From: Burkholderia sp. Ac-20379
GTDB taxonomy: Bacteria > Pseudomonadota > Gammaproteobacteria > Burkholderiales > Burkholderiaceae
Length of the DNA stretch: 50,709 nt
Direction: 5' to 3'
NCBI RefSeq assembly: GCF_017104645.1
Contig: NZ_JAAGPF010000013.1
Span: forward strand, 1-50,709
Positions 8,557 through 18,248 of the stretch are shown in pieces (the stretch's first letter is position 1; each line of letters starts with the position of its first letter). The notes below the pieces were generated by a model. That model ran no database searches. It saw only the letters and a program-made list of their open reading frames with translations, and had not been told where the DNA came from. Made by a program: the position numbers and the translations under genes.

Positions 8557-9921
8557 ATGCGTATTGACCGGCGCCTTTTGACGCTCGTTTTTGGCGGGCT
8601 GTTCTGGCGCACCTTCCTGCTGATCGCCCTGTTGATCGCGGTCAGCCTCGCCGCGTGGTTCCAGAGCTTTCGCGTGATCGAGCGCGAGCCGCGCGCGCAG
8701 CGCGTGGCGCTGCAGCTCGTCGCGGTCGTCAAGCTCACGCGCACCGCCCTGCTCTATTCCGATCCCGACCTGCGCCGCGCGCTGTTGCAGGATCTCGAGA
8801 GCAACGAGGGCGTGCGCGTCTACCCGCGCGAAACATCCGACAAATTCAAGCTCCAGCCCGACGAATCGCTGAACCGCCTGATCGAGCACGACATCCGCAG
8901 CCGGCTCGGCGACGACACCGTGATCGCGCAATCGGTCAACGAGATTCCCGGCGTGTGGATCAGCTTCAAGATCGACGACGACGATTACTGGGTCGCGCTC
9001 GACCGCGACCAGCTCGATACCGTCACGGGCCTGCAATGGGCCGGCTGGGGCCTGTTCGCGCTGGCGCTCTCGCTGCTCGGTTCGGCCTTCATCACGAGCC
9101 TCGTGAATCAGCCGTTCTCGCGGCTCGCGCTCGCCGCGCGCAAGGTGGGCGCCGGGCAGATGCCCGAGCCGCTGCCCGAGCGCGGCATGGGCGTGGCCGC
9201 CGACACCAACCGCAGCTTCAACCAGATGGTGCGCGATCTCGAACAGCTCGACGCCGATCGCGCGCTGATGCTGGCCGGCATCTCGCACGACCTGCGCACG
9301 CCGCTCGCGCGGCTGCGGCTCGAAACCGAGATGAGCCCGTCGGATCAGGCCACCAAGGACGCGATGGTGGACGACATCGAACAGATGGATCGCATCATCG
9401 CGGCCTTCATCGATTACGCGCGGCCCACGCCGCAGCGCGCACTCGAACCGGTCGACCTGTCGATGATCGCGCACGACGTGGCCGCGCGCCTCGCCAACGA
9501 GGACGGCGTGCAGATCACCACGCGGCTCGCGCCGGCGGCCGTGGTCGAGGCCGACGAAACCGACATGCGGCGCGTGGTCGGCAACCTGGTCGAGAACGCG
9601 CGCAAGTACGGCCTGAGCGCGGGCGACGGCATCGCGCGGATCGTCGTCGAAACGCGCAGTTCGGCCACCCGCGTCGAGCTGATCGTGCGCGACGAAGGCC
9701 CCGGCATCCCCGACGATCAACTGCCGCTCGTGATGCGCCCGTTCTATCGCGTCGACGCGGCGCGCAGCAAGGCCGACGGCACCGGCCTCGGCATGGCGAT
9801 CGTGCTGCGCATCGTGGGCCGCTACCGCGGCACGCTGAAGCTGCGCAACCGCGCGCCGGAGCCGGGCCTCGAAGTGTTGCTCGACTTCCCCACCGGCAAG
9901 GCCGCCCGCACGGCAGCCTGA
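8557..9921 (+). CDS. envZ: Sensor histidine kinase EnvZ
   Basis: A 454-residue inner-membrane kinase. TM1 is about residues 15-34 and TM2 about 163-183, bounding a roughly 125-residue periplasmic domain. HAMP follows, then the H-box GISHDLRTPLARLRLE with His244 as phosphorylation site, N-box NLVENARKYG, G1 DEGPGIPDD and G2 GTGLGMAIV. It phosphorylates and dephosphorylates OmpR, encoded just upstream in the same operon. Nothing in the catalytic core departs from the family. Confidence 0.93.
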   Translation: MRIDRRLLTLVFGGLFWRTFLLIALLIAVSLAAWFQSFRVIEREPRAQRVALQLVAVVKLTRTALLYSDPDLRRALLQDLESNEGVRVYPRETSDKFKLQPDESLNRLIEHDIRSRLGDDTVIAQSVNEIPGVWISFKIDDDDYWVALDRDQLDTVTGLQWAGWGLFALALSLLGSAFITSLVNQPFSRLALAARKVGAGQMPEPLPERGMGVAADTNRSFNQMVRDLEQLDADRALMLAGISHDLRTPLARLRLETEMSPSDQATKDAMVDDIEQMDRIIAAFIDYARPTPQRALEPVDLSMIAHDVAARLANEDGVQITTRLAPAAVVEADETDMRRVVGNLVENARKYGLSAGDGIARIVVETRSSATRVELIVRDEGPGIPDDQLPLVMRPFYRVDAARSKADGTGLGMAIVLRIVGRYRGTLKLRNRAPEPGLEVLLDFPTGKAARTAA

Positions 9922-10071
9922 TTCTCCCGCTTCATTCCCGATCCCGAGCGGCGGCGGCGATTGGCCCGCCGCTCGCGGCGCGCGCGTTTCGATAGCGAAT
10001 TCCTACTGGAGCGCTTCCCCGATAGACCTATAGTCGATGCGTGGCACCCGCTCACCGCAAGGAGCCCGCAT

Positions 10072-10593
10072 ATGAAAACCGTCGGCGACAGGCTCGAGGC
10101 GTTCACCGTGGTGGCCGCCCGCCCCGGCTTCCTGCAGCCCGAGGAAAACGGTCATTCGGCCTACGAAACGATCACGGAAGCCTCGTTCCCCGATCGCTGG
10201 AAAGTGATCTATTTCTATCCGCGCGATTTCGATGCCGCCTGCGCCGACGAGATCGCCGGCTTCGCGCGGCTGCAGCCGGCGTTCGCCGAGCGCGGCGCGG
10301 TGCTGCTCGGCGGCAGCGCCGACAACGAATGCGTCAAGCTCGCCTGGCGGCGCGAGCACGCCGCGCTCGACCGGCTCAACCACTACGCGTTCGGCGACGT
10401 GAAGGGCGAACTGATCGACCAGCTCGGCGTGCGCGACCGCGACACCGGCACCGCGCTGCCCGCCACGTTCATCGTCGACGCCGACAACATCATCCAGCAC
10501 GTCTCGGCCGACCGACTCGAAGCGGGCTGCCGGCCCGAGGAGATCCTGCGCGTGCTCGATGCGCTGCTGGGCGCGGCATCGGCGGCGCGTTAG
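10072..10593 (+). CDS. AhpC-like peroxiredoxin with altered catalytic residues
   Basis: A 173-residue thioredoxin-fold protein related to AhpC/Prx1 enzymes that reduce peroxides. The peroxidatic Cys57 is present, but the surrounding PxxxT/SxxC motif reads P50-RDFDAA-C57, with Asp54 where Thr/Ser should be. The Arg that normally precedes ATFxVD is Pro130 (GTALPATFIVD). The C-terminal resolving-Cys tail is absent; Cys87 and Cys153 are the only other cysteines. AAGGAGC precedes the ATG at 10072, and TATAGT at 10029-10034 may be the -10. It may be an impaired or repurposed paralogue rather than a standard peroxidase. Confidence 0.82.
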   Translation: MKTVGDRLEAFTVVAARPGFLQPEENGHSAYETITEASFPDRWKVIYFYPRDFDAACADEIAGFARLQPAFAERGAVLLGGSADNECVKLAWRREHAALDRLNHYAFGDVKGELIDQLGVRDRDTGTALPATFIVDADNIIQHVSADRLEAGCRPEEILRVLDALLGAASAAR

Positions 10594-10614
10594 CCGCCGG
10601 CGCGCAGAAACGAC

Positions 10615-10639
10615 AACGCCCCGCACGAGGCGGGGCGTT
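10615..10639. terminator. Hairpin between convergent peroxiredoxin and ispF
   Basis: AACGCCCCGC (10615-10624) pairs perfectly with GCGGGGCGTT (10630-10639) around a 5-nt loop. There is no long U-tract on either side, so it may be a weak or factor-assisted bidirectional terminator. It sits between two convergent genes. Confidence 0.55.
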
Positions 10640-10676
10640 GCGCGCATCGGCCGGCTCGCGCCGGCTGTCACGACAC

Positions 10677-11162
10677 TCAGGCGCCGTCGCGTACCAGCAG
10701 CGCGGCGGCTTGCGCCTCGATGCCTTCGCCGCGGCCCAGATAACCGAGCTTCTCGTTGGTCTTCGCCTTGACGTTGACGCGGTCGAGCGGCAGGCCGAGA
10801 TCCTCGGCGATGGTGACGCGCATCGCCTCGATGTGCGGCGCGAGCTTCGGCGCCTGCGCGATCACGGTGGTGTCGACGTTGCGGATCGAGAAACCCGCCG
10901 CCTTCACGCGCTTCACGCATTCGCGCAGCAGCACGCGGCTGTCGGCGCCCTTGAACTGCGCGTCGGTGTCCGAGAAATGACGGCCGATGTCGCCGAGCGC
11001 GGCCGCGCCGAACAGCGCGTCGGTCAGCGCGTGCAGCAGCACGTCGGCGTCCGAGTGGCCGAGCAGCCCGCGCTCGTAGGGGATCGTCACGCCGCCGATG
11101 ATGAGCGGCCGGCCGGGAACCAGTTGATGTACGTCGTAGCCTTGTCCGATTCTGAAATCCAT
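10677..11162 (-). CDS. ispF: 2-C-methyl-D-erythritol 2,4-cyclodiphosphate synthase
   Basis: A 161-residue trimeric enzyme of the non-mevalonate isoprenoid pathway, converting CDP-ME 2-phosphate to MEcPP with release of CMP. The metal site is visible as GYDVHQL (Asp8, His10) and LLGHSDADV (His42), followed by [10 protein letters not shown] and the C-terminal [17 protein letters not shown] motif. Length is normal. It lies 26 nt downstream of ispD on the same strand, the common ispDF operon. Confidence 0.96.
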   Translation of the reverse strand: MDFRIGQGYDVHQLVPGRPLIIGGVTIPYERGLLGHSDADVLLHALTDALFGAAALGDIGRHFSDTDAQFKGADSRVLLRECVKRVKAAGFSIRNVDTTVIAQAPKLAPHIEAMRVTIAEDLGLPLDRVNVKAKTNEKLGYLGRGEGIEAQAAALLVRDGA

Positions 11163-11188
11163 GCTGGGTCGGTTCCTGGTTGAGTGGA

Positions 11189-11902
11189 TCAGGAGGCGTT
11201 CGCCGGCCGCGACAAAAATGCCTCGGCCAGATCGAAATCCTCGGGGTACGTGACCTTGAAGTTGCGCAGGTTGCCCTGCACGACGCGCGGCGCATGGCCG
11301 GCCCATTCGATCGCGCTGGCCTCGTCGGTCAGGTCGTGGCCGTCGCGCTGCGCGGCGAGGATCGCGTCGCGCAGCATGCCGATGCGGAACATCTGCGGGG
11401 TTTGCGCCTGCCAGAGCCCGTCGCGCGATTCGGTGCGGGCGATCTCGTCGCCGCCGGCCGGCACGCGCTTGAGCGTATCGGCCACCGGCAGCGCGACGAT
11501 GCCGCCCACCGGGTCGTCCTTCAGCGTGGCGATCAGCGTGCGGATCAACGCGGGCGTGATGCCGGGGCGCGCGGCGTCGTGCACCAGCACCCAATCGGCG
11601 TCGGTCGCGCCGAACTCCTCGGTGAGCCGCAGCAGCCCGTTCAGCACCGAGGCCTGGCGCGACGCGCCGCCGCAGCGGCTGACCGCGAAGCGCAGGCCGG
11701 AGAAGCGGCGCGCGTCGAAATGCGTGTCGTCGGGCGAGATCACCACCAGCGTTTGCGAGAATTCGCTGAGCGCGTCGAATGCGGCGAGCGTGTAGTGCAG
11801 CAGCGCGCGACCGGCCAGCGTGCGGTACTGCTTGGGCAGCGCCGAGCCGGAACGGCTGCCGGTGCCGGCGCAGGGAATCAGGGCAAAAAGTCGGGGAGTC
11901 AC
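11189..11902 (-). CDS. ispD: 2-C-methyl-D-erythritol 4-phosphate cytidylyltransferase
   Basis: A 237-residue nucleotidyltransferase that joins MEP to CTP giving CDP-ME, two steps before IspF. The nucleotide-binding loop [13 protein letters not shown], then [20 protein letters not shown] and [10 protein letters not shown] are all family motifs. The GTG at 11902 is chosen ([10 protein letters not shown]); the frame continues upstream but that part overlaps the start of mfd on the opposite strand and lacks homology-like character. The operon with ispF is divergent from mfd. Confidence 0.94.
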   Translation of the reverse strand: MTPRLFALIPCAGTGSRSGSALPKQYRTLAGRALLHYTLAAFDALSEFSQTLVVISPDDTHFDARRFSGLRFAVSRCGGASRQASVLNGLLRLTEEFGATDADWVLVHDAARPGITPALIRTLIATLKDDPVGGIVALPVADTLKRVPAGGDEIARTESRDGLWQAQTPQMFRIGMLRDAILAAQRDGHDLTDEASAIEWAGHAPRVVQGNLRNFKVTYPEDFDLAEAFLSRPANAS

Positions 11903-11943
11903 GTGAGCGAACGCCGGTAATAGGGAAATCGAAGGCAGGATTT

Positions 11944-11949
11944 TATAAT
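11944..11949 (+). promoter_or_regulatory. Candidate -10 element of mfd
   Basis: A perfect TATAAT lies 66 nt before the mfd ATG in the 112-bp gap shared with divergent ispD. No good -35 is seen 16-18 nt upstream. The AT-rich patch can be read in both directions, so it may also serve ispDF. Confidence 0.4.
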
Positions 11950-12014
11950 AGGTCTTTCGCCTCGGCCGTCGTGCCGATCGCTGCGCCCCGGCGCTCGCCA
12001 TTCCAGCCTCGTCC

Positions 12015-15000
12015 ATGCCAGAAAACGCCAGCACTCCGTCGTCCCCCGTCGCACTCGTGAAACCGGGCCAGCGCTTCGCCTTCGACGGCGCGCACGGCTC
12101 CGCCGATGGCCTCGTCATCGCCCGCTATCTCGCCGCCCACCAGGCGCAGGTGCCGCTGCTCGCGGTGGTCTGCGCGAGCGCGGTGGACGCGCAGCGGCTC
12201 TCGCAGGAGCTGGCGTTCTTCGCCCCCGAGGCCCGCGTGCGGCTGCTGCCCGACTGGGAAACCCTGCCTTACGATACGTTTTCACCGCACCAGGATCTGG
12301 TCTCGGAACGGCTCGCCACGCTGCACGATCTCGGCGAGGGGCGCTGCGACATCCTGCTCGTGCCGGCCACCACGGCGCTGTACCGGATGCCGCCCGCCTC
12401 GTTCCTGGCCGCCTACACATTCGCGTTCAAGCAGGGCGAGCGGCTCGACGAGGCGAAGCTCAAGGCGCAGCTCACGCTGGCCGGCTACGAGCACGTGAGC
12501 CAGGTGGTGCGCCCCGGCGAATACTGCGTGCGCGGCTCGCTGATCGACCTGTTCCCGATGGGCTCGCCGCTGCCCTACCGGCTCGACCTGTTCGACGATC
12601 AGGTCGATTCGATCCGCGCGTTCGATCCCGACACGCAGCGCAGCCTCTACCCGGTGCGCGACGTGCGCCTGCTGCCGGGCCGCGAATTCCCGTTCGACGA
12701 GGCCGCGCGCACCGCGTTCCGCAGCCGCTGGCGCGAAACCTTCGAGGGCGACCCGAGCCGCGCGACGATCTATCGCGACATCGGCAACGGCGTGCCGTCG
12801 GCCGGCATCGAGTATTACCTGCCGCTGTTCTTCGAGGACACCGCCACGCTGTTCCACTATCTGCCGCAGGATGCGCATCTGGTGTTCAGCGGCGATCTGG
12901 ACACCGCGATCCGCCGCTTCACGGCCGATACGAAGCAGCGCTACACCTTCATGTCGCACGACCGCGAGCGGCCGATCCTCGAGCCGCAGCGGCTGTTCCT
13001 CAGCGACGACGATTTCTACACGTTCGCCAAGCCGTTCGCGCGCGTGGTGCTGCCGGCGCAGCCCGAAGGCGGCTGGGCCGCGCCGCTGCCGCCGCTCGCG
13101 CTCGAACGGCAGGCCGACGATCCTGTCGCGGCGCTGCGCCAGTATCTCGCCAGCTCCCCGAACCGCGTGCTGTTCACGGTCGAATCGGCCGGCCGCCGCG
13201 AAACCATCGCGCAACTGCTGGCCGAGAACGGCCTGCGCCCGGCCGGCAACGACAGCTTCGCCGCCTGGCTCGCCAGCGACGAGCGGTTCGCGCTCGGCGT
13301 CGCGCCGCTCGCGAGCGGCTTCGCGGTGCCGGGCGAAGGCTACGCGATCGTCACCGAAACCGAGCTGTACGGCGCCACCGGCCGCCGCGCGGGGCGCCGC
13401 CGCCAGGAGCAGGCCAGCAACGTCGACGCGATGGTGCGCGACCTGTCGGAGCTCAAGGTGGGCGACCCGGTCGTGCACACGCAGCACGGCATCGGCCGCT
13501 ACATGGGCCTCGTGTCGATGGATCTCGGCGAGGGCGACACCGAATTCCTGCATCTCGAATACGCGGGCGAAAGCAAGCTCTACGTGCCGGTGTCGCAACT
13601 GCACGTGATCTCGCGCTACAGCGGCGCCGATCCCGACAGCGCGCCGCTGCACGCGCTCGGCTCGGGCCAGTGGGAGCGCGCCAAGCGCAAGGCCGCGCAG
13701 CAGATCCGCGACACCGCGGCCGAGCTGCTGAACCTGTACGCGCGCCGCGCCGCGCGCGAGGGCCATGCGTTCGCGCTCGATCCGCGCGACTACGTGAAGT
13801 TCGCCGAGAGCTTCGGCTTCGAGGAAACGCCCGACCAGGCCGCCGCGATCGCCGCCGTGATCGGCGACATGACGAGCGGCAAGCCGATGGATCGCCTGGT
13901 GTGCGGCGACGTGGGCTTCGGCAAGACCGAGGTGGCGTTGCGCGCAGCGTTCATCGCCGTGCTCGGCGGCAAGCAGGTGGCGCTGCTCTCGCCCACCACG
14001 CTGCTGGCCGAACAGCACACGCAGACCTTCATCGACCGCTTCGCCGACTGGCCCGTGCGCGTGGCCGAGCTATCGCGCTTCAAGTCGACCAAGGAAATCT
14101 CGGCGGCGATCCAGCAGATCAACGAAGGCAGCGTCGACATCGTGATCGGCACGCACAAGCTGCTGTCGTCCGACGTGCAGTTCAAGCGGCTCGGGCTCGT
14201 CATCATCGACGAGGAACACCGCTTCGGCGTGCGCCAGAAGGAGGCGCTCAAGGCGCTGCGCGCCGAGGTGGACGTGCTGACGCTGACGGCCACGCCGATC
14301 CCGCGCACGCTCGGCATGGCGCTCGAGGGCCTGCGCGATTTCTCTGTGATCGCCACCGCGCCGCAGAAGCGGCTCGCGATCAAGACCTTCGTGCGCCGCG
14401 AGGACGACAGCGTGATCCGCGAGGCGATGCTGCGCGAACTCAAGCGCGGCGGCCAGGTGTACTTCCTGCACAACGAGGTCGAGACCATCGAGAACCGCAA
14501 GGCGATGCTCGAGGAACTCGTGCCGGAAGCGCGCATCGCGATCGCGCACGGCCAGATGCACGAGCGCGAACTCGAACGCGTGATGCGCGATTTCGTGGGG
14601 CTGCGCGCCAACGTGCTGCTGTGCACGACCATCATCGAAACCGGCATCGACGTGCCGAGCGCGAACACGATCATCATGCATCGCGCCGACAAGTTCGGCC
14701 TCGCGCAGTTGCATCAGTTGCGCGGCCGGGTCGGCCGTTCGCACCACCAGGCCTATGCCTACCTGCTGGTGCACGATCCGCAGGCGCTGACCAAGCAGGC
14801 GCAGCGCCGGCTCGAGGCGATCCAGCAGATGGAGGAGCTCGGTTCGGGCTTCTATCTGGCGATGCACGACCTGGAAATCCGCGGCACGGGCGAGGTGCTC
14901 GGCGACAAGCAATCGGGCGAGATCCACGAGATCGGCTTCCAGCTCTACACCGACATGCTCAACGACGCCGTGAAGGCGCTCAAGAACGGCCGCGAGCCGG

Positions 15001-15485
15001 ATCTGCTCGCGCCGCTGGCCGCCACCACCGAGATCAACCTGCACACGCCCGCGATCCTGCCGGCCGATTACTGCGCCGACGTGCAGGAGCGGCTGTCGCT
15101 CTACAAGCGCCTCGCGAACTGCGAGGAAGCCGAATCGATCGACGCGATCCACGAGGAACTGGTCGACCGTTTCGGCAAGCTGCCGCCGCAGGCCACCGCG
15201 CTGGTCGAGACGCACCGGCTGCGGCTGCTGGCCCGGCCGCTCGGCATCAGCAAGATCGATGCGAGCGAGGTGGCGATCGGCCTGCAGTTCGTGCCCGATC
15301 CGCCGATCGATCCGATGCGCATCATCGAGATGGTGCAGAAGCATCGCCACGTGAAGCTCGCCGGCCAGGACAAGCTGCGCATCGAGACGCGCACGCCCGA
15401 TCCGGCGATCCGCGTGTCGACCGTCAAGGAAACGCTGCGCGCGCTCGGTCAGCCCACCGGCGGCAAGAAGGCGCCGGCGCGCTGA
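12015..15485 (+). CDS. mfd: Transcription-repair coupling factor Mfd
   Basis: A 1156-residue, full-length Mfd. It displaces RNA polymerase stalled at lesions and recruits UvrA. An N-terminal UvrB-like module is followed by the RNA-polymerase-interacting CarD-like domain ([19 protein letters not shown], about residues 480-500). The RecG-like translocase has Walker A GDVGFGKT (631-638), the DEEH box at 732-735, [13 protein letters not shown] and the motif QLRGRVGRS; a C-terminal TRCF domain ends the protein. The ATG at 12015 starts [11 protein letters not shown]. It ends in a strong terminator at 15593. Confidence 0.97.
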   Translation: MPENASTPSSPVALVKPGQRFAFDGAHGSADGLVIARYLAAHQAQVPLLAVVCASAVDAQRLSQELAFFAPEARVRLLPDWETLPYDTFSPHQDLVSERLATLHDLGEGRCDILLVPATTALYRMPPASFLAAYTFAFKQGERLDEAKLKAQLTLAGYEHVSQVVRPGEYCVRGSLIDLFPMGSPLPYRLDLFDDQVDSIRAFDPDTQRSLYPVRDVRLLPGREFPFDEAARTAFRSRWRETFEGDPSRATIYRDIGNGVPSAGIEYYLPLFFEDTATLFHYLPQDAHLVFSGDLDTAIRRFTADTKQRYTFMSHDRERPILEPQRLFLSDDDFYTFAKPFARVVLPAQPEGGWAAPLPPLALERQADDPVAALRQYLASSPNRVLFTVESAGRRETIAQLLAENGLRPAGNDSFAAWLASDERFALGVAPLASGFAVPGEGYAIVTETELYGATGRRAGRRRQEQASNVDAMVRDLSELKVGDPVVHTQHGIGRYMGLVSMDLGEGDTEFLHLEYAGESKLYVPVSQLHVISRYSGADPDSAPLHALGSGQWERAKRKAAQQIRDTAAELLNLYARRAAREGHAFALDPRDYVKFAESFGFEETPDQAAAIAAVIGDMTSGKPMDRLVCGDVGFGKTEVALRAAFIAVLGGKQVALLSPTTLLAEQHTQTFIDRFADWPVRVAELSRFKSTKEISAAIQQINEGSVDIVIGTHKLLSSDVQFKRLGLVIIDEEHRFGVRQKEALKALRAEVDVLTLTATPIPRTLGMALEGLRDFSVIATAPQKRLAIKTFVRREDDSVIREAMLRELKRGGQVYFLHNEVETIENRKAMLEELVPEARIAIAHGQMHERELERVMRDFVGLRANVLLCTTIIETGIDVPSANTIIMHRADKFGLAQLHQLRGRVGRSHHQAYAYLLVHDPQALTKQAQRRLEAIQQMEELGSGFYLAMHDLEIRGTGEVLGDKQSGEIHEIGFQLYTDMLNDAVKALKNGREPDLLAPLAATTEINLHTPAILPADYCADVQERLSLYKRLANCEEAESIDAIHEELVDRFGKLPPQATALVETHRLRLLARPLGISKIDASEVAIGLQFVPDPPIDPMRIIEMVQKHRHVKLAGQDKLRIETRTPDPAIRVSTVKETLRALGQPTGGKKAPAR

Positions 15486-15592
15486 GCGCGGCTGCCGCAG
15501 CGCGGGCCGCGACGCCCCCGCTGCGGATCCCGCTGCCCGGGCCGGATCCGGCGCGGGCGAGCGGCCGGCACGCGCTTTTCATGCTGCACCGC

Positions 15593-15626
15593 AAGGCGGC
15601 CCGCGAGCGCGGGCCGCCTTGTTTTT
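15593..15626 (+). terminator. Rho-independent terminator of mfd
   Basis: A perfect 12-bp GC-rich stem (AAGGCGGCCCGC, 15593-15604, with 15609-15620), a 4-nt loop and then GTTTTT. It lies about 110 nt after the mfd stop. The 15630-15635 TATGAT just beyond may be the argE -10. Confidence 0.85.
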
Positions 15627-15662
15627 GAGTATGATTTTCGTATTGCCATCCGGAGTTTCACC

Positions 15663-16883
15663 ATGCGTTCCGCTGTCGACGCCGCTACCCCGCCTGCTTC
15701 CTCCTCCGCTTCCACTGCGTCCGCCGCCAGCCTCGACTGGGTCAATCGCCTGGTGGCGATGGACACCACCAGCCGCGTGCCGAACCTCGGCCTGATCGAA
15801 ACCGTGCGCGATGCGCTGGCCGAACGCGGCATCCGCTCCGAGCTGACATACGACAAGCGCGAAGGCTGGGCCAACCTGTTCGCGACGATCCCCGCGCACG
15901 ACGGCGCGACCGACGGCGGCGTGGTGCTGTCCGGCCACACCGACGTGGTGCCGGTCGACGGCCAGAACTGGGACAGCGATCCGTTCGCGCCGCAAATTCG
16001 CGACGGCCGCCTCTACGGGCGCGGCACCTGCGACATGAAGGGCTTCATCGGCTCGGCGCTCGCGCTGGTGCCCGAGATGCAAGCGGCGCGGCTCGTCAAG
16101 CCGATCCACTTCGCGCTGTCCTACGACGAGGAAATCGGCTGCGCCGGCGCGCCGCTGCTGATCGCCGACCTCAAGGAGCGCGGGCTGAACCCGAGCGGCT
16201 GCATCGTGGGCGAGCCCACCAGCATGCGGCCGATCATCGCCCACAAGGGCATCAACACCTACCGCTGCTGCGTGCGCGGCCACGCGGCGCATTCGTCGCT
16301 GACGCCGAAGGGGCTCAACGCGATCGAATACGCGGCGCGCCTGATCTGCCATATCCGCGACATCGCCGACGAGTTCCGCGCCAACGGCCCGTTCGACGAG
16401 CTCTACGACGTGCCGTTCACCACCGCGCAAACCAGCCTGATCGAAGGCGGCAACGCGATCAACACGGTGCCGGCCGAGTGCCGCTTCTCGTTCGAATTCC
16501 GCAACCTGCCGACGCTCGATCCCGACACGATCTTCGCCCGGATCGACGCCTACGCGCGCGACACGCTGCTGCCGAAGATGCGCCGCGAGCACCCCGACGC
16601 GGCCATCGAGATTTCGAAGATCGCCGCCGCGCCCGGCCTCGACGCCGACGAGCAGGCCGCCATCACCGAGCTGGTGCGCGCACTGACGGCCGACCGCTCG
16701 CAGCGCAAGGTCGCCTACGGCACCGAGGCCGGGCTGTTCGCCAACGCGGGCATTCCGAGCGTCGTGTGCGGCCCCGGCAACATCGAACAGGCGCACAAGC
16801 CGAACGAATACGTCGAGCTGGCCCAGCTCGACGCCTGCGACCAGTTCCTTCGCAAGTTCATCCACAGCATGACGCTGGCCTGA
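15663..16883 (+). CDS. argE: Acetylornithine deacetylase
   Basis: A 406-residue M20-family metallohydrolase that removes acetate from N-acetylornithine in arginine synthesis. The first metal motif is HTDVVPVDG (His92, Asp94), the second YGRGTCDMKGF, and the catalytic acidic motif YDEEIGC is at 154-159. ArgE-type HGxAAHSS appears as RGHAAHSSLTP. CGGAG precedes the ATG. The first 22 residues are Ser/Ala-rich. M20 enzymes are hard to tell apart by eye; the GTCDMKGF and HAAHSS context favours ArgE over DapE. Confidence 0.88.
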   Translation: MRSAVDAATPPASSSASTASAASLDWVNRLVAMDTTSRVPNLGLIETVRDALAERGIRSELTYDKREGWANLFATIPAHDGATDGGVVLSGHTDVVPVDGQNWDSDPFAPQIRDGRLYGRGTCDMKGFIGSALALVPEMQAARLVKPIHFALSYDEEIGCAGAPLLIADLKERGLNPSGCIVGEPTSMRPIIAHKGINTYRCCVRGHAAHSSLTPKGLNAIEYAARLICHIRDIADEFRANGPFDELYDVPFTTAQTSLIEGGNAINTVPAECRFSFEFRNLPTLDPDTIFARIDAYARDTLLPKMRREHPDAAIEISKIAAAPGLDADEQAAITELVRALTADRSQRKVAYGTEAGLFANAGIPSVVCGPGNIEQAHKPNEYVELAQLDACDQFLRKFIHSMTLA

Positions 16884-16941
16884 TCCCCAACCACCTGCCG
16901 CGGCGCCCGCCGTTCGCGGCGGGGGCCGCGCCCCCGCCGAC

Positions 16942-17976
16942 ATGTCCACCCTCGCTCCCCCGCCCGCTCCCGCCGCCCAGCCCGCCATCAACGGCAAGCC
17001 GGTTCCGACGCTCGACGACATCGCCGCCGAACACTTCGCGCTGACGCCCTGGGTGTCGCGCACGCCCGTGTTCGAGCGCGCCGACCTGCCCGAGCTGGAG
17101 TCCACCCACGTCAATCTGAAGTTCGAGCTGCTGCAGGCCAGCGGCAGCTTCAAGGTGCGCAGCGCGTTCGCCAACCTGCTCGCGCTCGGCGAGCGGCAGC
17201 GGCGGCTCGGCGTGACCTGCGTGTCGTCGGGCAATCACGCGGCGGCCGTCGCCTACGCGGCGATGCGGCTCGGCATCGGCGCCAAGGTCGTGATGCTCGA
17301 CAGCGCCTGCGACGCGCATCGCGCGCTGTGCCGCCAGTACGGCGCGGAGATCGTCATGGCCGACGACCGCGCCGAGGCATTCGAGCGCGTGCGCCGCATC
17401 GAAACCGAGGAAGGCCGCCATTTCGTGCACGCGTTCAACGGCTATCGCACGATCCTCGGCACGGCCACGCTCGGCTACGAATGGGCCACGCAGGCGCCCG
17501 ACCTCGACGCCGTGATCGTGCCGGTGGGCGGCGGCGGCCTCGCGGCCGGCGTGTCGACCGCGCTGCGGCTCGCCAATCCGCGCGTGCGCGTCTATGGCGT
17601 GGAGCCGTCCGGCGCCGACGTGATGAGCCGCAGCTTCGCGGCGAACCGGCCCGTGGAAGTGAGCGAGGTGCATACCATCGCCGATGCGCTCGCGCTCACG
17701 CACACCGAGGAATACGACTACGAGCTGTGCCGCCGCCATCTCGAGCGGCTCGTCACGGTGGACGACGACGCGTTGCGCGCCGCCATGCACTACCTGTTCG
17801 CGCAATTGAAGACGGTGGCCGAGCCGGCCTGCGCGGCGCCGCTCGCGGCCTTGCTCGGGCCGCTGCGCGAAACGCTGCAGGGCAAGCGCGTGGGCGTGCT
17901 GCTGGCCGGCTCCAATATCGACGCGGCGAGCTTCGCCGCGCATCTGGCGGCACGCCGCGGCGCGGCGCGCGCGTAA
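16942..17976 (+). CDS. Threonine/serine dehydratase-like PLP enzyme
   Basis: A 344-residue fold-type II PLP enzyme. The Schiff-base lysine is Lys71 in LQASGSFKVRSA, the phosphate-binding loop is VPVGGGGLAAG, and SSGNHAAAVAYAA contacts the substrate carboxylate. It has no C-terminal ACT-like regulatory domain, so it resembles the short catabolic threonine/serine dehydratases or racemase-like relatives rather than biosynthetic IlvA. It starts 58 nt after argE on the same strand, so co-transcription is possible. Substrate preference cannot be fixed from sequence. Confidence 0.85.
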   Translation: MSTLAPPPAPAAQPAINGKPVPTLDDIAAEHFALTPWVSRTPVFERADLPELESTHVNLKFELLQASGSFKVRSAFANLLALGERQRRLGVTCVSSGNHAAAVAYAAMRLGIGAKVVMLDSACDAHRALCRQYGAEIVMADDRAEAFERVRRIETEEGRHFVHAFNGYRTILGTATLGYEWATQAPDLDAVIVPVGGGGLAAGVSTALRLANPRVRVYGVEPSGADVMSRSFAANRPVEVSEVHTIADALALTHTEEYDYELCRRHLERLVTVDDDALRAAMHYLFAQLKTVAEPACAAPLAALLGPLRETLQGKRVGVLLAGSNIDAASFAAHLAARRGAARA

Positions 17977-18001
17977 GCGGCCGCGCCGACATATCCCCAG
18001 A

Positions 18002-18235
18002 TTGTGTTGAGTAGCCTGTGGACAAGCGCCTGACAAGCGAGCCAAGTGCTTGATTGAGCGGACATTCGCGGCGCTGACCCAAATCGGTCGCCGCGCGGGC
18101 GGGCGCGCCGCGCTGCCCGTTTTCGCACCCGCGCTGCCCAATGCGCGACCGCCGACAAAAAACCGAACGCGCTCAACGGCTTGCGCGGCCTCCCGGGCAG
18201 TTATCAACAAGGATCTCAACACAAACTGTGGACAA
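18002..18235. other. Intergenic block with DnaA-box-like words and a 10-bp inverted repeat
   Basis: The 272-bp gap after the dehydratase holds TGTGGACAA at 18017-18025 and again at 18227-18235 (complement TTGTCCACA), and TTATCAACA at 18201-18209. Each differs by one base from the DnaA box TTATCCACA. The outer part is also marked by TTGTGTTGAG (18002-18011) and its exact complement CTCAACACAA (18215-18224). No dnaA, dnaN or parAB lies here, so this is not oriC. No gene is seen in the gap. Confidence 0.45.
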
Positions 18236-18248
18236 CCCGGCCCGGGCG

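Noticed and set aside
12282-14018. Long open frame on the minus strand inside mfd (about 578 codons)
   Set aside because: It is a high-GC shadow: opposite a complete, motif-rich Mfd, with Arg/Ala/Gln-rich low-complexity translation and no ribosome site.
18002-18235. Chromosomal replication origin
   Set aside because: DnaA-box-like words are present but there is no dnaA, dnaN, rpmH, gidA or parAB and no clear AT-rich unwinding element.
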